DNA of 56,033 nt from Clostridia bacterium (lineage in GTDB: Bacteria > Bacillota > Clostridia > Oscillospirales > Acutalibacteraceae): assembly GCA_030526115.1 (NCBI GenBank), contig JAUNDK010000009.1, positions 1 through 56,033 of the forward strand, given 5' to 3'. This document shows, one piece after another, positions 1 through 8,624 of the stretch (the stretch's first letter is position 1; every line of letters starts with the position of its first letter). A program made the position numbers and the translations under genes. Under the pieces are notes generated by a model. It saw only the letters and a program-made list of their open reading frames with translations, did no database searches and was not told the origin of the DNA.

Positions 1-30
1 CTTAGTTATTATATCAAATCGTTTATCGTT

Positions 31-257
31 TGTCAAGAACTTTTTTAAAGTTTTTCAAACCGCTTTGATTTGATTTTGCACTCACTTTTGAAGTGAATGC
101 TCAGACATTTTATCAGATTGTTTTCAATCTGTCAAGAACTTTTTTAAGTTTTTTGATTTTGTCTGTCACTCTTTTGAACTGTTTGTCAGCTCATCGCTGA
201 GTGCTTGAGTATTATACTAAGTCAGAATCCATTTGTCAACATATTTTTCAAATTTTT
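31..257. repeat. Degenerate AT-rich direct repeats of about 100 bp
   Basis: The motif TGTCAAGAACTTTTTTAA occurs at 31 and again at 130, and a weaker form (TGTCAACATATTTTTCAAA) occurs near 232, so the period is about 100 bp. Between the copies are loosely similar tracts (GCACTCACTTTTGAA versus GTCACTCTTTTGAAC). I see no ORF or RNA gene in 1-344. The tract is probably a non-coding leader or spacer; its function is unknown. Confidence 0.45.
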
Positions 258-344
258 TTAGTTTTCTTTTATCTTACTTTTTATACCTTTATTCTTTGTT
301 TTATGTTATACTTTGTCATATATTATTATCGAGGTGATTTATAT

Positions 345-1298
345 ATGCCAATCAGAATAAATGCCGATCTTCCTGCGCTTGAAGCTCTGGACTCCGAAAA
401 CATATTTGTTATGACTCCGGAGCGTGGTGAAAGTCAGAAGATTCGACCACTTAATATATTGTTATTAAATCTCATGCCCACAAAGCAGGAAACGGAAATT
501 CAGCTCCTTCGTCTGCTGGGCAATACTCCCCTTCAGGTAAATGTGGATTTTCTTCACACCGCTACTCATACCAGCAAGCATACATCCGCTTCTCACTTAA
601 ACTCTTTCTATTATACATTTGATGAAATCAAACACAAGAGATATGACGGTATGATTATCACCGGCGCTCCTGTTGAAAAGATGGACTTTGAGGAAGTTGA
701 CTACTGGCAGGAGATGTGTGAGATTATGGAGTGGAGCAAGCACAATGTCTACTCTACTCTTCATATATGCTGGGGTGCCCAGGCAGGGCTTTACTATCAT
801 TTCGGTGTTCCTAAATATATGATGGAGGAAAAACTCTCCGGTATTTACCACCATACTGTTATGAATCCTTATCATCCGCTTATGAGAGGATTCGATGACA
901 ACTATTACGCTCCTCACTCAAGATATACTGAAGTAAAGCTTGAGGATATAAGAAAGCACTCCGATCTTATCCCTCTTGCAACCAGTGATCTTGCAGGTCT
1001 GCATATTATCGCTACGAAGAGCGGAAGACAGTTCTTCGTCACAGGTCACGCAGAGTACGACAGAAACACTCTTGCGAAGGAATATTTCAGAGATGTCAAT
1101 AAGAATCTCAATCCGAAGGTTCCGTACAATTACTTCCCTGATGATGATCCGACCAAAACCCCTCCTTTCACATGGAGAAGCAATGCTCATCTTCTTGTTT
1201 CCAACTGGCTTAACTATTATGTATATCAGCAGACTCCGTTTGATCTGCTGGATCTAAAACAGCTCGATATTCACGACGATTTCACAAAAGGTCTTTAA
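345..1298 (+). CDS. metA: Homoserine O-acetyltransferase (MetA family)
   Basis: This enzyme acylates homoserine in the cytosol, the first committed step of methionine synthesis. The 317-residue product matches the usual family length. The nucleophile Cys142 lies in HICWGAQAG, and His235 and Glu237 lie in TGHAEYDR. Residue 111 is Glu (GAPVEK); in this family Glu111 is associated with acetyl-CoA use and Gly111 with succinyl-CoA use, so I infer the acetyl donor. The ATG at 345 follows GAGGTG at 331-336. An in-frame ATG at 201 would add a hydrophobic stretch translated from the AT-rich leader and has no ribosome site. It is the first gene of a four-gene forward run ending at the terminator at 3290. 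Confidence 0.93.
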   Translation: MPIRINADLPALEALDSENIFVMTPERGESQKIRPLNILLLNLMPTKQETEIQLLRLLGNTPLQVNVDFLHTATHTSKHTSASHLNSFYYTFDEIKHKRYDGMIITGAPVEKMDFEEVDYWQEMCEIMEWSKHNVYSTLHICWGAQAGLYYHFGVPKYMMEEKLSGIYHHTVMNPYHPLMRGFDDNYYAPHSRYTEVKLEDIRKHSDLIPLATSDLAGLHIIATKSGRQFFVTGHAEYDRNTLAKEYFRDVNKNLNPKVPYNYFPDDDPTKTPPFTWRSNAHLLVSNWLNYYVYQQTPFDLLDLKQLDIHDDFTKGL

Positions 1299-1326
1299 TA
1301 TTGCGGTTATATAGGAGGATTTTTCC

Positions 1327-2097
1327 ATGGCAAAGTTTGAAGTCAGCATGATGTCCCATACCTTAAAGAGAGGTATAGATTTAACAGTTGTTATTCCGTC
1401 CGTAACTTATCCCGATGTTATCGCCTGCGAAAATGAGGGCAAAGCAGTTACTCAGAAAATCAGCGATAAATATCCTGTACTCTATCTGCTTCACGGTTTC
1501 AGCGGTGACCACCATGTATGGACAGGTTACGCCAACACAGAGATGTACGCAGAGGAGAGAAAAATCGCAGTTGTAATGCTCTCCGGCGAGAACAAAGCAT
1601 ATCAGGATCATGAGCCTATGGATTTATTCTATGATTTCATCGAGAGTGAACTTCAGGATTTCATAAAGACCATGTTCCCTGTTTCCGACAGAGTTGAAGA
1701 CACTTATATTGCAGGTCTTTCCATGGGTGGTTACGGCACTCTGATTCATGCCCTCGGTAATCCGCAGAAATACCATGCATTTGGAGCGTTCTCTGCAGGA
1801 GTTCAGAACAGAAGAGGACCTAAGATTCTTCAGAACGAAGTAATGGATTTAATCGAGTACAATCATGAAAACAAAATTGCTCTGCCAAAGGGATATATCT
1901 CCTGCGGATGCAAGGACCATCTCTATGAAGATGATAAAAAGGTATTCGAAAAGCTCAATGAGTACGGATACGATGTAACTTGGTCCGAAGATCCCCGTTA
2001 TGCCCACGAGTGGAGATTCTGGGATCAGGAGATTGAAGCTTTCCTCGACTGGATTCCGAGAACCGATGCCTGGAAAGATGTTCGCACTTCAGTTTAA
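1327..2097 (+). CDS. Alpha/beta-hydrolase esterase (EstA/FrmB-like)
   Basis: This 256-residue cytosolic protein belongs to the putative esterase family that includes tributyrin esterase EstA and S-formylglutathione hydrolase. The oxyanion segment LLHGFSG lies near residue 55. The nucleophile elbow GLSMGG puts the catalytic Ser near residue 122. An Asp in GCKDHLYEDD (about 197) and a His in YAHEWRFWD (about 227) complete a plausible triad. There is no signal peptide. It starts 28 bp after metA with an AGGAGG-type site, so it is probably co-transcribed. The substrate is not evident; a short-chain acyl or acetyl ester is typical for the family. Confidence 0.8.
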   Translation: MAKFEVSMMSHTLKRGIDLTVVIPSVTYPDVIACENEGKAVTQKISDKYPVLYLLHGFSGDHHVWTGYANTEMYAEERKIAVVMLSGENKAYQDHEPMDLFYDFIESELQDFIKTMFPVSDRVEDTYIAGLSMGGYGTLIHALGNPQKYHAFGAFSAGVQNRRGPKILQNEVMDLIEYNHENKIALPKGYISCGCKDHLYEDDKKVFEKLNEYGYDVTWSEDPRYAHEWRFWDQEIEAFLDWIPRTDAWKDVRTSV

Positions 2098-2123
2098 ATT
2101 AAATGTTTTAAGGAGAATACAAA

Positions 2124-2765
2124 ATGAGTAAAGTTGATGCAGTAATGTTCGACCTCGACGGCACACTCTGGGACAGCGGTGATGCCGCTTACGAGAGCTG
2201 GATTGAGGCACTCAAAAAGGAGCCGGATGTCACTCACCTTCCGACTATTGATGATTTTCACGGTATTATGGGTTTAACCCCTGACAATATCATGTTAAAG
2301 CTCTACCCCGACCTCGATTACGACAGAAGAACCGAGCTTTTCGATACCCTTCAGGTTGCCGAGAATATCGTTCTCGCCGAAAAGGGAGGTATTCACTACG
2401 AGGGTATGCCTGAGGCTTTAAAGGAATTATCCGAAAACTGCAAAGTTTCTATCATAAGCAACTGCGGTAAGGGCTATATTGAGGCTTACCTCGCATCCAT
2501 GGGCACAGCGGATTACATCAGTGACATTGAGTGCGCAGGAAACACAGGACTTCCCAAAGCTGATAACATTAAGCTGGTTGTGGAGAGAAACGCTTACAAG
2601 AACCCTGTTTATGTGGGCGATACAATCTGGGACAAAGAGAGCGCAGATGCCGCCGGTGTTCCGTTCATATTCTGCTCCTATGGTTTCGGTGATGTTCCCG
2701 AGGCAAAGTATGTGGTCAACACTCCTGCCGAGCTTCCGAAGCTCATTGCAGAGATGGATATTTAA
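2124..2765 (+). CDS. HAD-family phosphatase
   Basis: A 213-residue haloacid dehalogenase superfamily hydrolase. Motif I is FDLDGTLWDS (nucleophile Asp10 and Asp12), motif II is ISNCG near residue 112, and motif IV is VGDTIWDKESAD near 165. The four-helix cap between motifs I and II resembles that of phosphoglycolate phosphatase-type members. It probably removes phosphate from a small metabolite, but the substrate cannot be read from sequence. It has a strong AAGGAG site and lies 26 bp after the esterase in the metA operon. Confidence 0.82.
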   Translation: MSKVDAVMFDLDGTLWDSGDAAYESWIEALKKEPDVTHLPTIDDFHGIMGLTPDNIMLKLYPDLDYDRRTELFDTLQVAENIVLAEKGGIHYEGMPEALKELSENCKVSIISNCGKGYIEAYLASMGTADYISDIECAGNTGLPKADNIKLVVERNAYKNPVYVGDTIWDKESADAAGVPFIFCSYGFGDVPEAKYVVNTPAELPKLIAEMDI

Positions 2766-2784
2766 AACGTAAAGGAAAATTCCA

Positions 2785-3279
2785 ATGAAAAGAATTATCG
2801 CACTTATATTAGCACTTGTGATGTCAGCTTCTTTTGTCGCCTGTTCATCGGATAAAGAATTCGTCGACAGTGAAAGCACAGAGATTTCCGTCACAGAAAA
2901 CTCCAACCTTTTCGAGGCTTTTCAGGAAGAAGCCAACGAGATGGCGGAGAGCAGTGATGCCAATGTTGAATCTTCTGTCGATGAGAGTAAGGTCAGGGAT
3001 GTAAACAACGAGTTTGACAGCGTTTATCTTGAGTGGAAATACTCCAACTGGGAAACAGCATCTGATGCCGACCGTGGGAAATGTGTAATCGCCTATGTAG
3101 GTTTCCTTGGAAATGTACTCGGCTGGTCTGTAAAAGCCGAAGATCAGTCAGAAGAACAGATGACAGCACTTACAGAAGCACTTGAATCCGCACTTAAAGC
3201 AAATTCTGATATTACCGTAAGAGAATATGTAATTTACAGCCTTAACAATGACCCGGACAACGAACCGGTTTCTGAATAA
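2785..3279 (+). CDS. Small secreted lipoprotein of unknown function
   Basis: The 164-residue product begins with a lipoprotein signal: two basic residues, a hydrophobic stretch and the lipobox FVAC with Cys20. The mature part is acidic (Glu, Ser and Asp rich) up to about residue 75, followed by a short, probably helical domain containing EWKYSNWETASDADRG and ending in an acidic tail. I do not recognise a family. It is the last gene of the metA operon, 19 bp after the HAD gene and followed by a clear terminator. Membrane anchoring on the outer face is the only confident statement. Confidence 0.7.
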   Translation: MKRIIALILALVMSASFVACSSDKEFVDSESTEISVTENSNLFEAFQEEANEMAESSDANVESSVDESKVRDVNNEFDSVYLEWKYSNWETASDADRGKCVIAYVGFLGNVLGWSVKAEDQSEEQMTALTEALESALKANSDITVREYVIYSLNNDPDNEPVSE

Positions 3280-3289
3280 ACAATTATCG

Positions 3290-3320
3290 CCCTGCCGAAA
3301 AACTTCGGCAGGGATTTTTT
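3290..3320 (+). terminator. Rho-independent terminator of the metA operon
   Basis: A perfect 10-bp stem, CCCTGCCGAA/TTCGGCAGGG, with a 4-nt loop is followed by an A and a run of seven T. Confidence 0.92.
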
Positions 3321-3333
3321 TATCATTCATCAG

Positions 3334-3467
3334 AAGGAATTAGCTTGATTTTCCTTTATCGCCTTGCATCGAAAACCTCATCCATAACCTGCGGTTAGCC
3401 CCCTTCCCCAAAAGGGAAGGCAATTGACAAAAAGGAAAAGTTCATCTGTCTGTCAGATAATTCCTAA
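3334..3467. repeat. Degenerate palindromic intergenic repeat
   Basis: AGGAATTA near 3335 and TAATTCCT near 3460 form distant inverted ends. Inside are CCTCATCC and the hairpin CCTTCCC-CAAAA-GGGAAGG (3402-3420). This resembles the CCTCATCC...CCTTCCC...GGGAAGG palindromes that I recall being scattered in Oscillospirales genomes; the family assignment is from memory. No coding potential is seen. Confidence 0.45.
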
Positions 3468-3471
3468 TTAC

Positions 3472-3509
3472 AAAAAAGGGCAAGTCTGCCTTTTACAGCA
3501 AACTTGCCC
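3472..3509 (-). terminator. Terminator of ilvE
   Basis: On the reverse strand, GGGCAAGT pairs with ACTTGCCC and is followed by a run of six T, just past the ilvE stop codon. Confidence 0.85.
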
Positions 3510-3531
3510 ATAATAAATTTCGAATTCTCTC

Positions 3532-4566
3532 TTATTCTGCTTCGCAGACTGTGAATACCCAGCCTTCCGGTGGATCGATTCTGCCCATCTGGATACCTGT
3601 TAATGTATCGTAAAGCTTCTTTGTGTATGGTCCCATTTCCTCCATACCTGCAGGGAAGCAGATTTCTTCGCCGTGGTCGTAAATCTTACCGACAGGGCTG
3701 ATAACAGCTGCTGTTCCGCAAAGACCGCACTCTGCAAAATCCTTGAGCTCGTCGAAGTAAACTTCTCTGTTCTCAACTGTCATGCCGAGGTACTTCTCTG
3801 CAACAACCATGAGGGATCTTCTTGTGATGGATGGGAGAATGGAATCTGACTTTGGTGTAACGAACTTGCCGTCCTTTGTGATAAAGAGGAAGTTAGCTCC
3901 GCCTGTCTCCTCTACCTTTGTTCTTGTCTGAGGGTCGAGATACATGTTCTCGGAGAAGCCCTCTTCGTGAGCAACTGTGATCGGGTAAAGGCTCATTGCG
4001 TAGTTAAGGCCTGCCTTGATGTGACCTGTGCCGTGTGGTGCAGCTCTGTCAAAATCGGAAACCTTGATTGTGATTGGCTTTGCGCCGCCCTTGAAGTATG
4101 GTCCGACAGGAGTTACGAAAATTCTGAACTCATACTCGTCTGCAGGCTTAACACCGATAACAGGGTTTGTACCCATCATGTATGGTCTGATGTAAAGGGA
4201 TGCTCCGGAACCGTATGGTGGAACATAGTCCTTGTTAGCCTCAACAACCATCTTTACAGCCTCGAGGAACTTATCCTCAGGGAATGTTGGCATAACGAGT
4301 CTCTCGCAGGAATCGTGCATTCTCTTTGCGTTGAGGTCAGGGCGGAAGCATACGATTCTGCCATCCTCTGTATAATAAGCCTTGAGACCCTCAAAGCATG
4401 TCTGAGCGTACTGGAATACACCTGCGCACTCTGAAAGAACAATCTTATCGTCCTCGATAATCTGACCTTCCTGCCATTCACCGTTTACGAACTTTGCGGA
4501 ATAACGGTAAGGTGTCTTGATGTAACCGAAACCGAGATTTGCCCAGTCGATATTTACATTACTCAT
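3532..4566 (-). CDS. ilvE: Branched-chain amino acid aminotransferase
   Basis: This PLP-dependent class IV aminotransferase transfers amino groups between glutamate and the 2-oxo acids of leucine, isoleucine and valine. The 344-residue product has the type II BCAT pattern. The PLP lysine is Lys184 in GHIKAGLNYA, followed by EETGGANFLF and LCGTAAVISPVG, which form the cofactor phosphate and substrate pocket. The ATG at 4566 follows GAGGAGGG at good spacing; an in-frame ATG six codons upstream lacks a site. It is transcribed alone from the promoter at 4630-4658 and ends at the terminator at 3472-3509. The leader is short and I see no T-box or leader peptide. Confidence 0.93.
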   Translation of the reverse strand: MSNVNIDWANLGFGYIKTPYRYSAKFVNGEWQEGQIIEDDKIVLSECAGVFQYAQTCFEGLKAYYTEDGRIVCFRPDLNAKRMHDSCERLVMPTFPEDKFLEAVKMVVEANKDYVPPYGSGASLYIRPYMMGTNPVIGVKPADEYEFRIFVTPVGPYFKGGAKPITIKVSDFDRAAPHGTGHIKAGLNYAMSLYPITVAHEEGFSENMYLDPQTRTKVEETGGANFLFITKDGKFVTPKSDSILPSITRRSLMVVAEKYLGMTVENREVYFDELKDFAECGLCGTAAVISPVGKIYDHGEEICFPAGMEEMGPYTKKLYDTLTGIQMGRIDPPEGWVFTVCEAE

Positions 4567-4629
4567 AAATATTTCCCTCCTCAATATCTGAAAGATATTT
4601 ACTTCTTTCTTTACAAAATAGCTTTATAA

Positions 4630-4658
4630 ATTATAATACTCAGAAAACAAAAATGCAA
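4630..4658 (-). promoter_or_regulatory. Promoter of ilvE
   Basis: The -35 TTGCAT and -10 TATAAT are separated by 17 bp on the reverse strand, about 64 bp before the ilvE start. Confidence 0.65.
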
Positions 4659-4685
4659 GTCAAAGTCTGCAAAATTTCGTTTTAA

Positions 4686-4713
4686 ATAAAAAAGCCACCT
4701 GATTCGGTGACTT
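4686..4713 (-). terminator. Terminator of the aldo/keto reductase gene
   Basis: AGTCACC pairs with GGTGGCT (one G-T pair) around a six-base loop, followed by six T on the reverse strand. Confidence 0.8.
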
Positions 4714-4728
4714 TTTCCACGTTCTTAT

Positions 4729-5733
4729 TTACTTATTTGGAACCCAGAGACTCTTCTGCGCCATTACTCCCACAAGCTTATGCGGAACATACAGCTCCTC
4801 AAGATATGCGATATCCTCACATGAAAGCTCAATTTCTGTGGCATTCACGGCTCCGTCTATATGGTGTATTTTTGTTGCACCCACAACAGGAGAAGTAACT
4901 TTTGTGAGCAACCACGCAAGGCTTATCTCCGTCATGGTTCTGCCGTATTTTTCGGCAAGTTCCGCCACTCTCTCGATAATGAGAGAATCGGCATCCTTAC
5001 TTGCATCGTACTTACCCATGGCGTAGGTATCTTCCACAAGTCTCTTTGATGTTTCTCCCGGGTGTTTTGAAAGTCTTCCCCCTGCCAGTGCGGAATACGG
5101 TGTCATGGCTATATTGTCCTCATGGCACAGTGATACCATCTCCCTCTCCTCCTCACGGAAAATGAGGTTATAATGGTTCTGTACGCTGTCAAATTTACGC
5201 CAGCCGTTCTTTTCCGCTATGGCATTAGCCTTTGCGAGCTGATAGGCATAGCAGTTGGAAATTCCCAAGGCACGGACTTTTCCGGCCTTTACCGCATTGT
5301 TAAGACCTTCGAGGGTTTCCTCAATCGGGGTGTTGTAATCCCACATGTGCAGTATGTATAAATCCACATAATCCATGCCGAGGCGTTTTAAGGAAGCGTC
5401 GAGCATATTGCTCACATGCTGCTGTCCGCTTATGCCCTTCTCTATTTCCTCGGGAGTTCTCGGAATGAATTTTGTGGCGAGCTGAATTTCATCTCTCCTT
5501 GCAAAGTCATTCAGAGCTTTACCGAGATACATCTCCCCCGTGCCCATCTGATAGCCCATGGCGGTATCGAAAAATGTTATACCCTTATCGAGGGCATACT
5601 TAATTATCTCCCTTGACTCAGGCTCTCTCAAAGTCCATGTGTGCTGACCTTTTTCAGGGTCGCCGAAACCCATACAGCCCAAGCATATCGAAGACACAGT
5701 TACATCCGATTTACCGAGTTTTCTGTACTGCAT
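4729..5733 (-). CDS. Aldo/keto reductase
   Basis: This 334-residue NADP(H)-dependent TIM-barrel oxidoreductase has the aldo/keto reductase tetrad: Asp56 (FFDTAMGY), Tyr61, Lys88 (LATKFIPR) and His129 (LYILHMWDY). The C-terminal VVGATKIHHIDG segment fits the cofactor-binding loop. It resembles the YhdN/GSP69-like subgroup commonly annotated as general carbonyl reductases, but the physiological substrate is unknown. The start at 5733 follows AAGGAG. It is a single gene with its own promoter and terminator. Confidence 0.88.
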   Translation of the reverse strand: MQYRKLGKSDVTVSSICLGCMGFGDPEKGQHTWTLREPESREIIKYALDKGITFFDTAMGYQMGTGEMYLGKALNDFARRDEIQLATKFIPRTPEEIEKGISGQQHVSNMLDASLKRLGMDYVDLYILHMWDYNTPIEETLEGLNNAVKAGKVRALGISNCYAYQLAKANAIAEKNGWRKFDSVQNHYNLIFREEEREMVSLCHEDNIAMTPYSALAGGRLSKHPGETSKRLVEDTYAMGKYDASKDADSLIIERVAELAEKYGRTMTEISLAWLLTKVTSPVVGATKIHHIDGAVNATEIELSCEDIAYLEELYVPHKLVGVMAQKSLWVPNK

Positions 5734-5763
5734 AAAAATCTCCTTACCTTATTTTATACTTTG

Positions 5764-5793
5764 ATTCTATCAGATTTTTCCACGGCTGTACAA
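5764..5793 (-). promoter_or_regulatory. Probable promoter of the aldo/keto reductase gene
   Basis: TTGTAC and TAGAAT are spaced 18 bp apart on the reverse strand, about 30 bp before the start codon. Confidence 0.45.
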
Positions 5794-5831
5794 TACTTAT
5801 CGTAAATAATCCGCTATAAATGTAATTTATA

Positions 5832-5863
5832 ACAAAAGAGCATCTCCTTATGTGGAAATGCTC
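5832..5863 (-). terminator. Terminator after the transglutaminase-like gene
   Basis: GAGCATTTCC and GGAGATGCTC form a 10-bp stem with one mismatch or wobble, followed by TTTTGTT on the reverse strand, about 98 bp past the stop codon. Confidence 0.7.
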
Positions 5864-5960
5864 CTGATTATCTGTTAAGTTTTCAACCTGATTTAATTTC
5901 AATGTGGAAAGTTTTTCTGTCTGAAAAGTTTTTAACTTCTGATTTCGTCCATGTTGAAAA

Positions 5961-7346
5961 TCAGACAGTTTTTTCCATGGAGATTAACTCGTAACCGTAC
6001 TCCATATCGAAGGATGTAATGCCTGCATCTTCGTACTCTGCTTCGCCGCGCTGGTTATCGTATGGGTCTATACGGAGCTGCTTCTTCTCAGGAACCAGAT
6101 CAGCCTGATACTCGGAGTTTGCAGCCATACGGAACGGATCGAGGTTGCCGAAGTAAAGCTCGTGTCTGTCATACTCGCCTGCTCTGAAAGCACTGCCACC
6201 GAAGGAACAGTCAGCAAAGAGCCATCCGAACGGCTCGACATGGAACATAGCCCAGTCATGCGGTCCTACATAGTGTGGATTTACATATAGACCTGACTGC
6301 CACTTTGCAGGAATGCCCGCACAGCGGCAGAGAGTGATGAACAGAAGTGCCTGAACACCACAGTCACCCTTGAGGCCAAGTCCGCAGTAATCGGGAATTT
6401 CTCTAATAGTGAAATACTCACGCATATAGGAATAAGTGACTTTTGTTGTGCAGTAATCGTAGAACTTTCTTGCTACCTTTATTGGATTCTTCTCGTCACC
6501 CTTGAGCTCTGCACAGAGCTGTCTGATAAACGGAGTAAATCTGATATGAGGGTACAGCTCCTCTGTATCGAACTTTGCCTGACTTGTCTTGCCTGCCAGC
6601 TCAATGTTTTTCTCATCCATGAGGTTGATGTATTTTACTGTGCTGTCATACTCATATTCAACCCAGAACTGCTCGTTCTGCTCGAGGGCTGTCTCGATAT
6701 ATACGGTTCTCTGGGCATCGTCGGCATCACCGATAACGGCAGGCTGATGAGATGTGGCAATGATATTGATGTTCTTCATGTTGATGGCATTCTTTGGGAG
6801 AGGAAGGTGAACCTTCACTGTCTCGCCCGGGCGGAAAGCATCGTCATCAATCTTGAACCAGGCCTTCATGTGAATATGCCATGTAGCCTTGCCGGTCGCC
6901 TTGAAATCGATAACATTCTGCTTGAGGACTATCTTTGCAGGGTCCTCGGCTGCAGGTGGAAGGCCTGCTCTTTCTGCCATGTCAGGGTTGACCTTTGTCA
7001 AGGTATCGAGGAAACGTGTGTGGCAGTGAATTACACCATTTACATATATCCACTCAATTTTGCCATGGTCGATAAGGGAATCAAACTCCTCCCTTGTCAT
7101 ACCGCTTATGGCTTCTTCTGCCATTTTGAGGGCTGTCTCGTACGGATACTCAAAGTCCCTTGGAAGAGCATAGATGATTCTCTTCTCTATTCTTAAACGC
7201 TCTTTTGTGCACTCGGGAATTTTCTCGTTCTCGAGATAGATATCAATGAGTCTCTGACATCTTGCGAAATCTCCACACCACTTTGCGCGCAGAATATCCT
7301 CAGGTAAATCTACTGCGAGGGGAGCCATATCGTTAATATATTTCAT
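5961..7346 (-). CDS. Transglutaminase-like domain protein
   Basis: A protein of about 461 residues. The N-terminal half, with helical and beta-sandwich-like segments, carries no motif I recognise. The C-terminal half is a transglutaminase/protease-like fold: the catalytic Cys in GLKGDCGVQALLF (about 325), His in HDWAMFHVEP (about 364) and Asp in FADCSFGG (about 377). There is no signal peptide, so it is probably cytosolic, where members may act as cysteine peptidases or amidases. GTG at 7355 lies too close to the AAGGA site, so I prefer the ATG at 7346. It is divergent from the P1-family peptidase gene, with back-to-back promoters between them; joint peptide turnover is possible but only inferred. 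Confidence 0.78.
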   Translation of the reverse strand: MKYINDMAPLAVDLPEDILRAKWCGDFARCQRLIDIYLENEKIPECTKERLRIEKRIIYALPRDFEYPYETALKMAEEAISGMTREEFDSLIDHGKIEWIYVNGVIHCHTRFLDTLTKVNPDMAERAGLPPAAEDPAKIVLKQNVIDFKATGKATWHIHMKAWFKIDDDAFRPGETVKVHLPLPKNAINMKNINIIATSHQPAVIGDADDAQRTVYIETALEQNEQFWVEYEYDSTVKYINLMDEKNIELAGKTSQAKFDTEELYPHIRFTPFIRQLCAELKGDEKNPIKVARKFYDYCTTKVTYSYMREYFTIREIPDYCGLGLKGDCGVQALLFITLCRCAGIPAKWQSGLYVNPHYVGPHDWAMFHVEPFGWLFADCSFGGSAFRAGEYDRHELYFGNLDPFRMAANSEYQADLVPEKKQLRIDPYDNQRGEAEYEDAGITSFDMEYGYELISMEKTV

Positions 7347-7376
7347 AATATTCACGTCCTTATATAGAATAATATG

Positions 7377-7405
7377 AGTGTACCACTTGCAAAATAAAAT
7401 ATCAA
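7377..7405 (-). promoter_or_regulatory. Promoter of the transglutaminase-like gene
   Basis: TTGATA and TACACT are separated by 17 bp on the reverse strand, 31 bp before the chosen start. Confidence 0.6.
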
Positions 7406-7427
7406 TAGCAAATATAAGAATAACTTA

Positions 7428-7456
7428 TTGAAAAATCTGAAAGTTGAATATACAAT
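7428..7456 (+). promoter_or_regulatory. Promoter of the P1-family peptidase gene
   Basis: TTGAAA and TACAAT are separated by 17 bp, 24 bp before the start codon. Transcription would start just before the GGAGG ribosome site. Confidence 0.6.
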
Positions 7457-7479
7457 AATTGCAAACGGAGGTAAAAACT

Positions 7480-8511
7480 ATGCCATTCAGAAATATAAGC
7501 GATTTTGGAATTAACGTGGGCACCATGCCCAAGGGAAAACACAACTCCATCTGCGATGTGGAGGGCGTAAAAGTAGGACACTGCACCGTGGAGGATGAGA
7601 ATCACCACACAGGTGTTACTGTGATTATGCCGAGTGAGAAAAATCCCTTTGTATATAAACTGCCTGCGGCGTGCACAGTGTTCAACGGCTTCGGCAAAAC
7701 AGCGGGAACCATACAGATTGAGGAGCTGGGTACCCTTGAAACACCTATTGCCCTGACAAACACACTCAACGTGGGAATAGTTCACGATGCCATAGTTGAC
7801 TACATGGTTACACGCTGTGAAGAAGAAGGCGAGGAACTGCGTTCAGTAAATCCCGTAGTATGCGAGTGCAATGATTCTCACCTCAATAAAATCAGCGACA
7901 GGGCTGTTAAAAAAGAACATATATTTGAGGCGATTGAAGATGCCTCCGATATTTTCGAAATGGGTGCCATAGGTGCCGGTCGAGGCATGGTGTGTCACGG
8001 TTTAAAGGGCGGAATAGGGTCTTCCAGCAGAATTATCAACATAAAGAAAAAGTCCTACACCTTAGGTGTGCTTGTGCTGACAAACCACGGCAGACTTGAC
8101 AGACTGCTTGTGGACGGTATGAACATCGGCAAAGACATAGCCGAGAAAATAAAGGGTAACGAGCAGGACAAGGGAAGCTGTATTATAATTATGGCTACGG
8201 ATGCTCCCCTTGATTCAAGACAGATAAAGAGAGTTCTTAACCGTGCATGCATAGGTCTTGGCAGACTGGGCAGCTACATGGGACACGGTTCAGGAGAAGT
8301 TGCCATTGGTTTCTCCACAGCGAATGAGATTGACAGCCACTCAGACAAAGTAACGAGAAAGATAAAAATTTTTAACGAAGATTACATTGATGATGTATTC
8401 ATCGCCATGAGTGAAGCGACGGAAGAAGCAATACTTCGATCTATGATTAACGCAGAGAAAATGACAGGCTACGGTGGAAACACCGTACATTCCCTGACTG
8501 AGTTCCTGTAA
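7480..8511 (+). CDS. P1-family peptidase (DmpA-like aminopeptidase)
   Basis: The 343-residue product matches the DmpA/P1 family of Ntn-hydrolase-fold aminopeptidases, which mature by self-cleavage and remove N-terminal L- or D-residues, or beta-amino acids in some members. Characteristic blocks are KHNSICDVEGVKVGHCT near the start, GAIGAGRGM (about 162-170), FKGGIG-like LKGGIGSSSR (175-184), GVLVLTNHGRLDRL (196 on) and GHGSGEVAIGFSTAN in the C-terminal third. I cannot place the Ntn nucleophile with certainty. The ATG at 7480 follows GGAGG; the TTG seven codons upstream has no site. It is cytosolic by lack of a signal, and is monocistronic. Confidence 0.85.
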   Translation: MPFRNISDFGINVGTMPKGKHNSICDVEGVKVGHCTVEDENHHTGVTVIMPSEKNPFVYKLPAACTVFNGFGKTAGTIQIEELGTLETPIALTNTLNVGIVHDAIVDYMVTRCEEEGEELRSVNPVVCECNDSHLNKISDRAVKKEHIFEAIEDASDIFEMGAIGAGRGMVCHGLKGGIGSSSRIINIKKKSYTLGVLVLTNHGRLDRLLVDGMNIGKDIAEKIKGNEQDKGSCIIIMATDAPLDSRQIKRVLNRACIGLGRLGSYMGHGSGEVAIGFSTANEIDSHSDKVTRKIKIFNEDYIDDVFIAMSEATEEAILRSMINAEKMTGYGGNTVHSLTEFL

Positions 8512-8518
8512 AAGAAAT

Positions 8519-8557
8519 AGCAGTAGTTGGATAGCATCCTTCTACTGCTATAATTTT
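8519..8557 (+). terminator. Hairpin terminator after the P1 peptidase gene
   Basis: AGCAGTAG pairs with CTACTGCT, and an inner stem GGAT/ATCC sits inside the loop. The tail ATAATTTTA is weak, so the efficiency is uncertain. Confidence 0.65.
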
Positions 8558-8565
8558 ATACAGAT

Positions 8566-8599
8566 ATAAAAAAGGCTGAGTGGATAACCACCCAGCCTT
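8566..8599 (-). terminator. Terminator of the rplJ-rplL operon
   Basis: AAGGCTGGGTGG pairs with CCACTCAGCCTT around TTAT, followed by further T on the reverse strand. It shows that transcription ends right after rplL. Confidence 0.9.
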
Positions 8600-8624
8600 A
8601 ATCAGCATAACCGATAGGGCTAAA

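Noticed and set aside
1..344. SAM riboswitch or T-box upstream of metA
   Set aside because: The leader is nearly all A/T and shows none of the conserved helices or the T-box sequence; only degenerate repeats are seen.
201..344. Upstream in-frame extension of metA to ATG 201
   Set aside because: It has no ribosome site, encodes a hydrophobic run from A/T-rich DNA, and shifts the conserved MetA beginning ([11 protein letters not shown]) away from the N terminus.
5173..5361. Antisense ORFs opposite ilvE, the aldo/keto reductase, transglutaminase-like and ribosomal genes
   Set aside because: They overlap clear genes, lack ribosome sites and have no family features; they follow the codon structure of the true strand.
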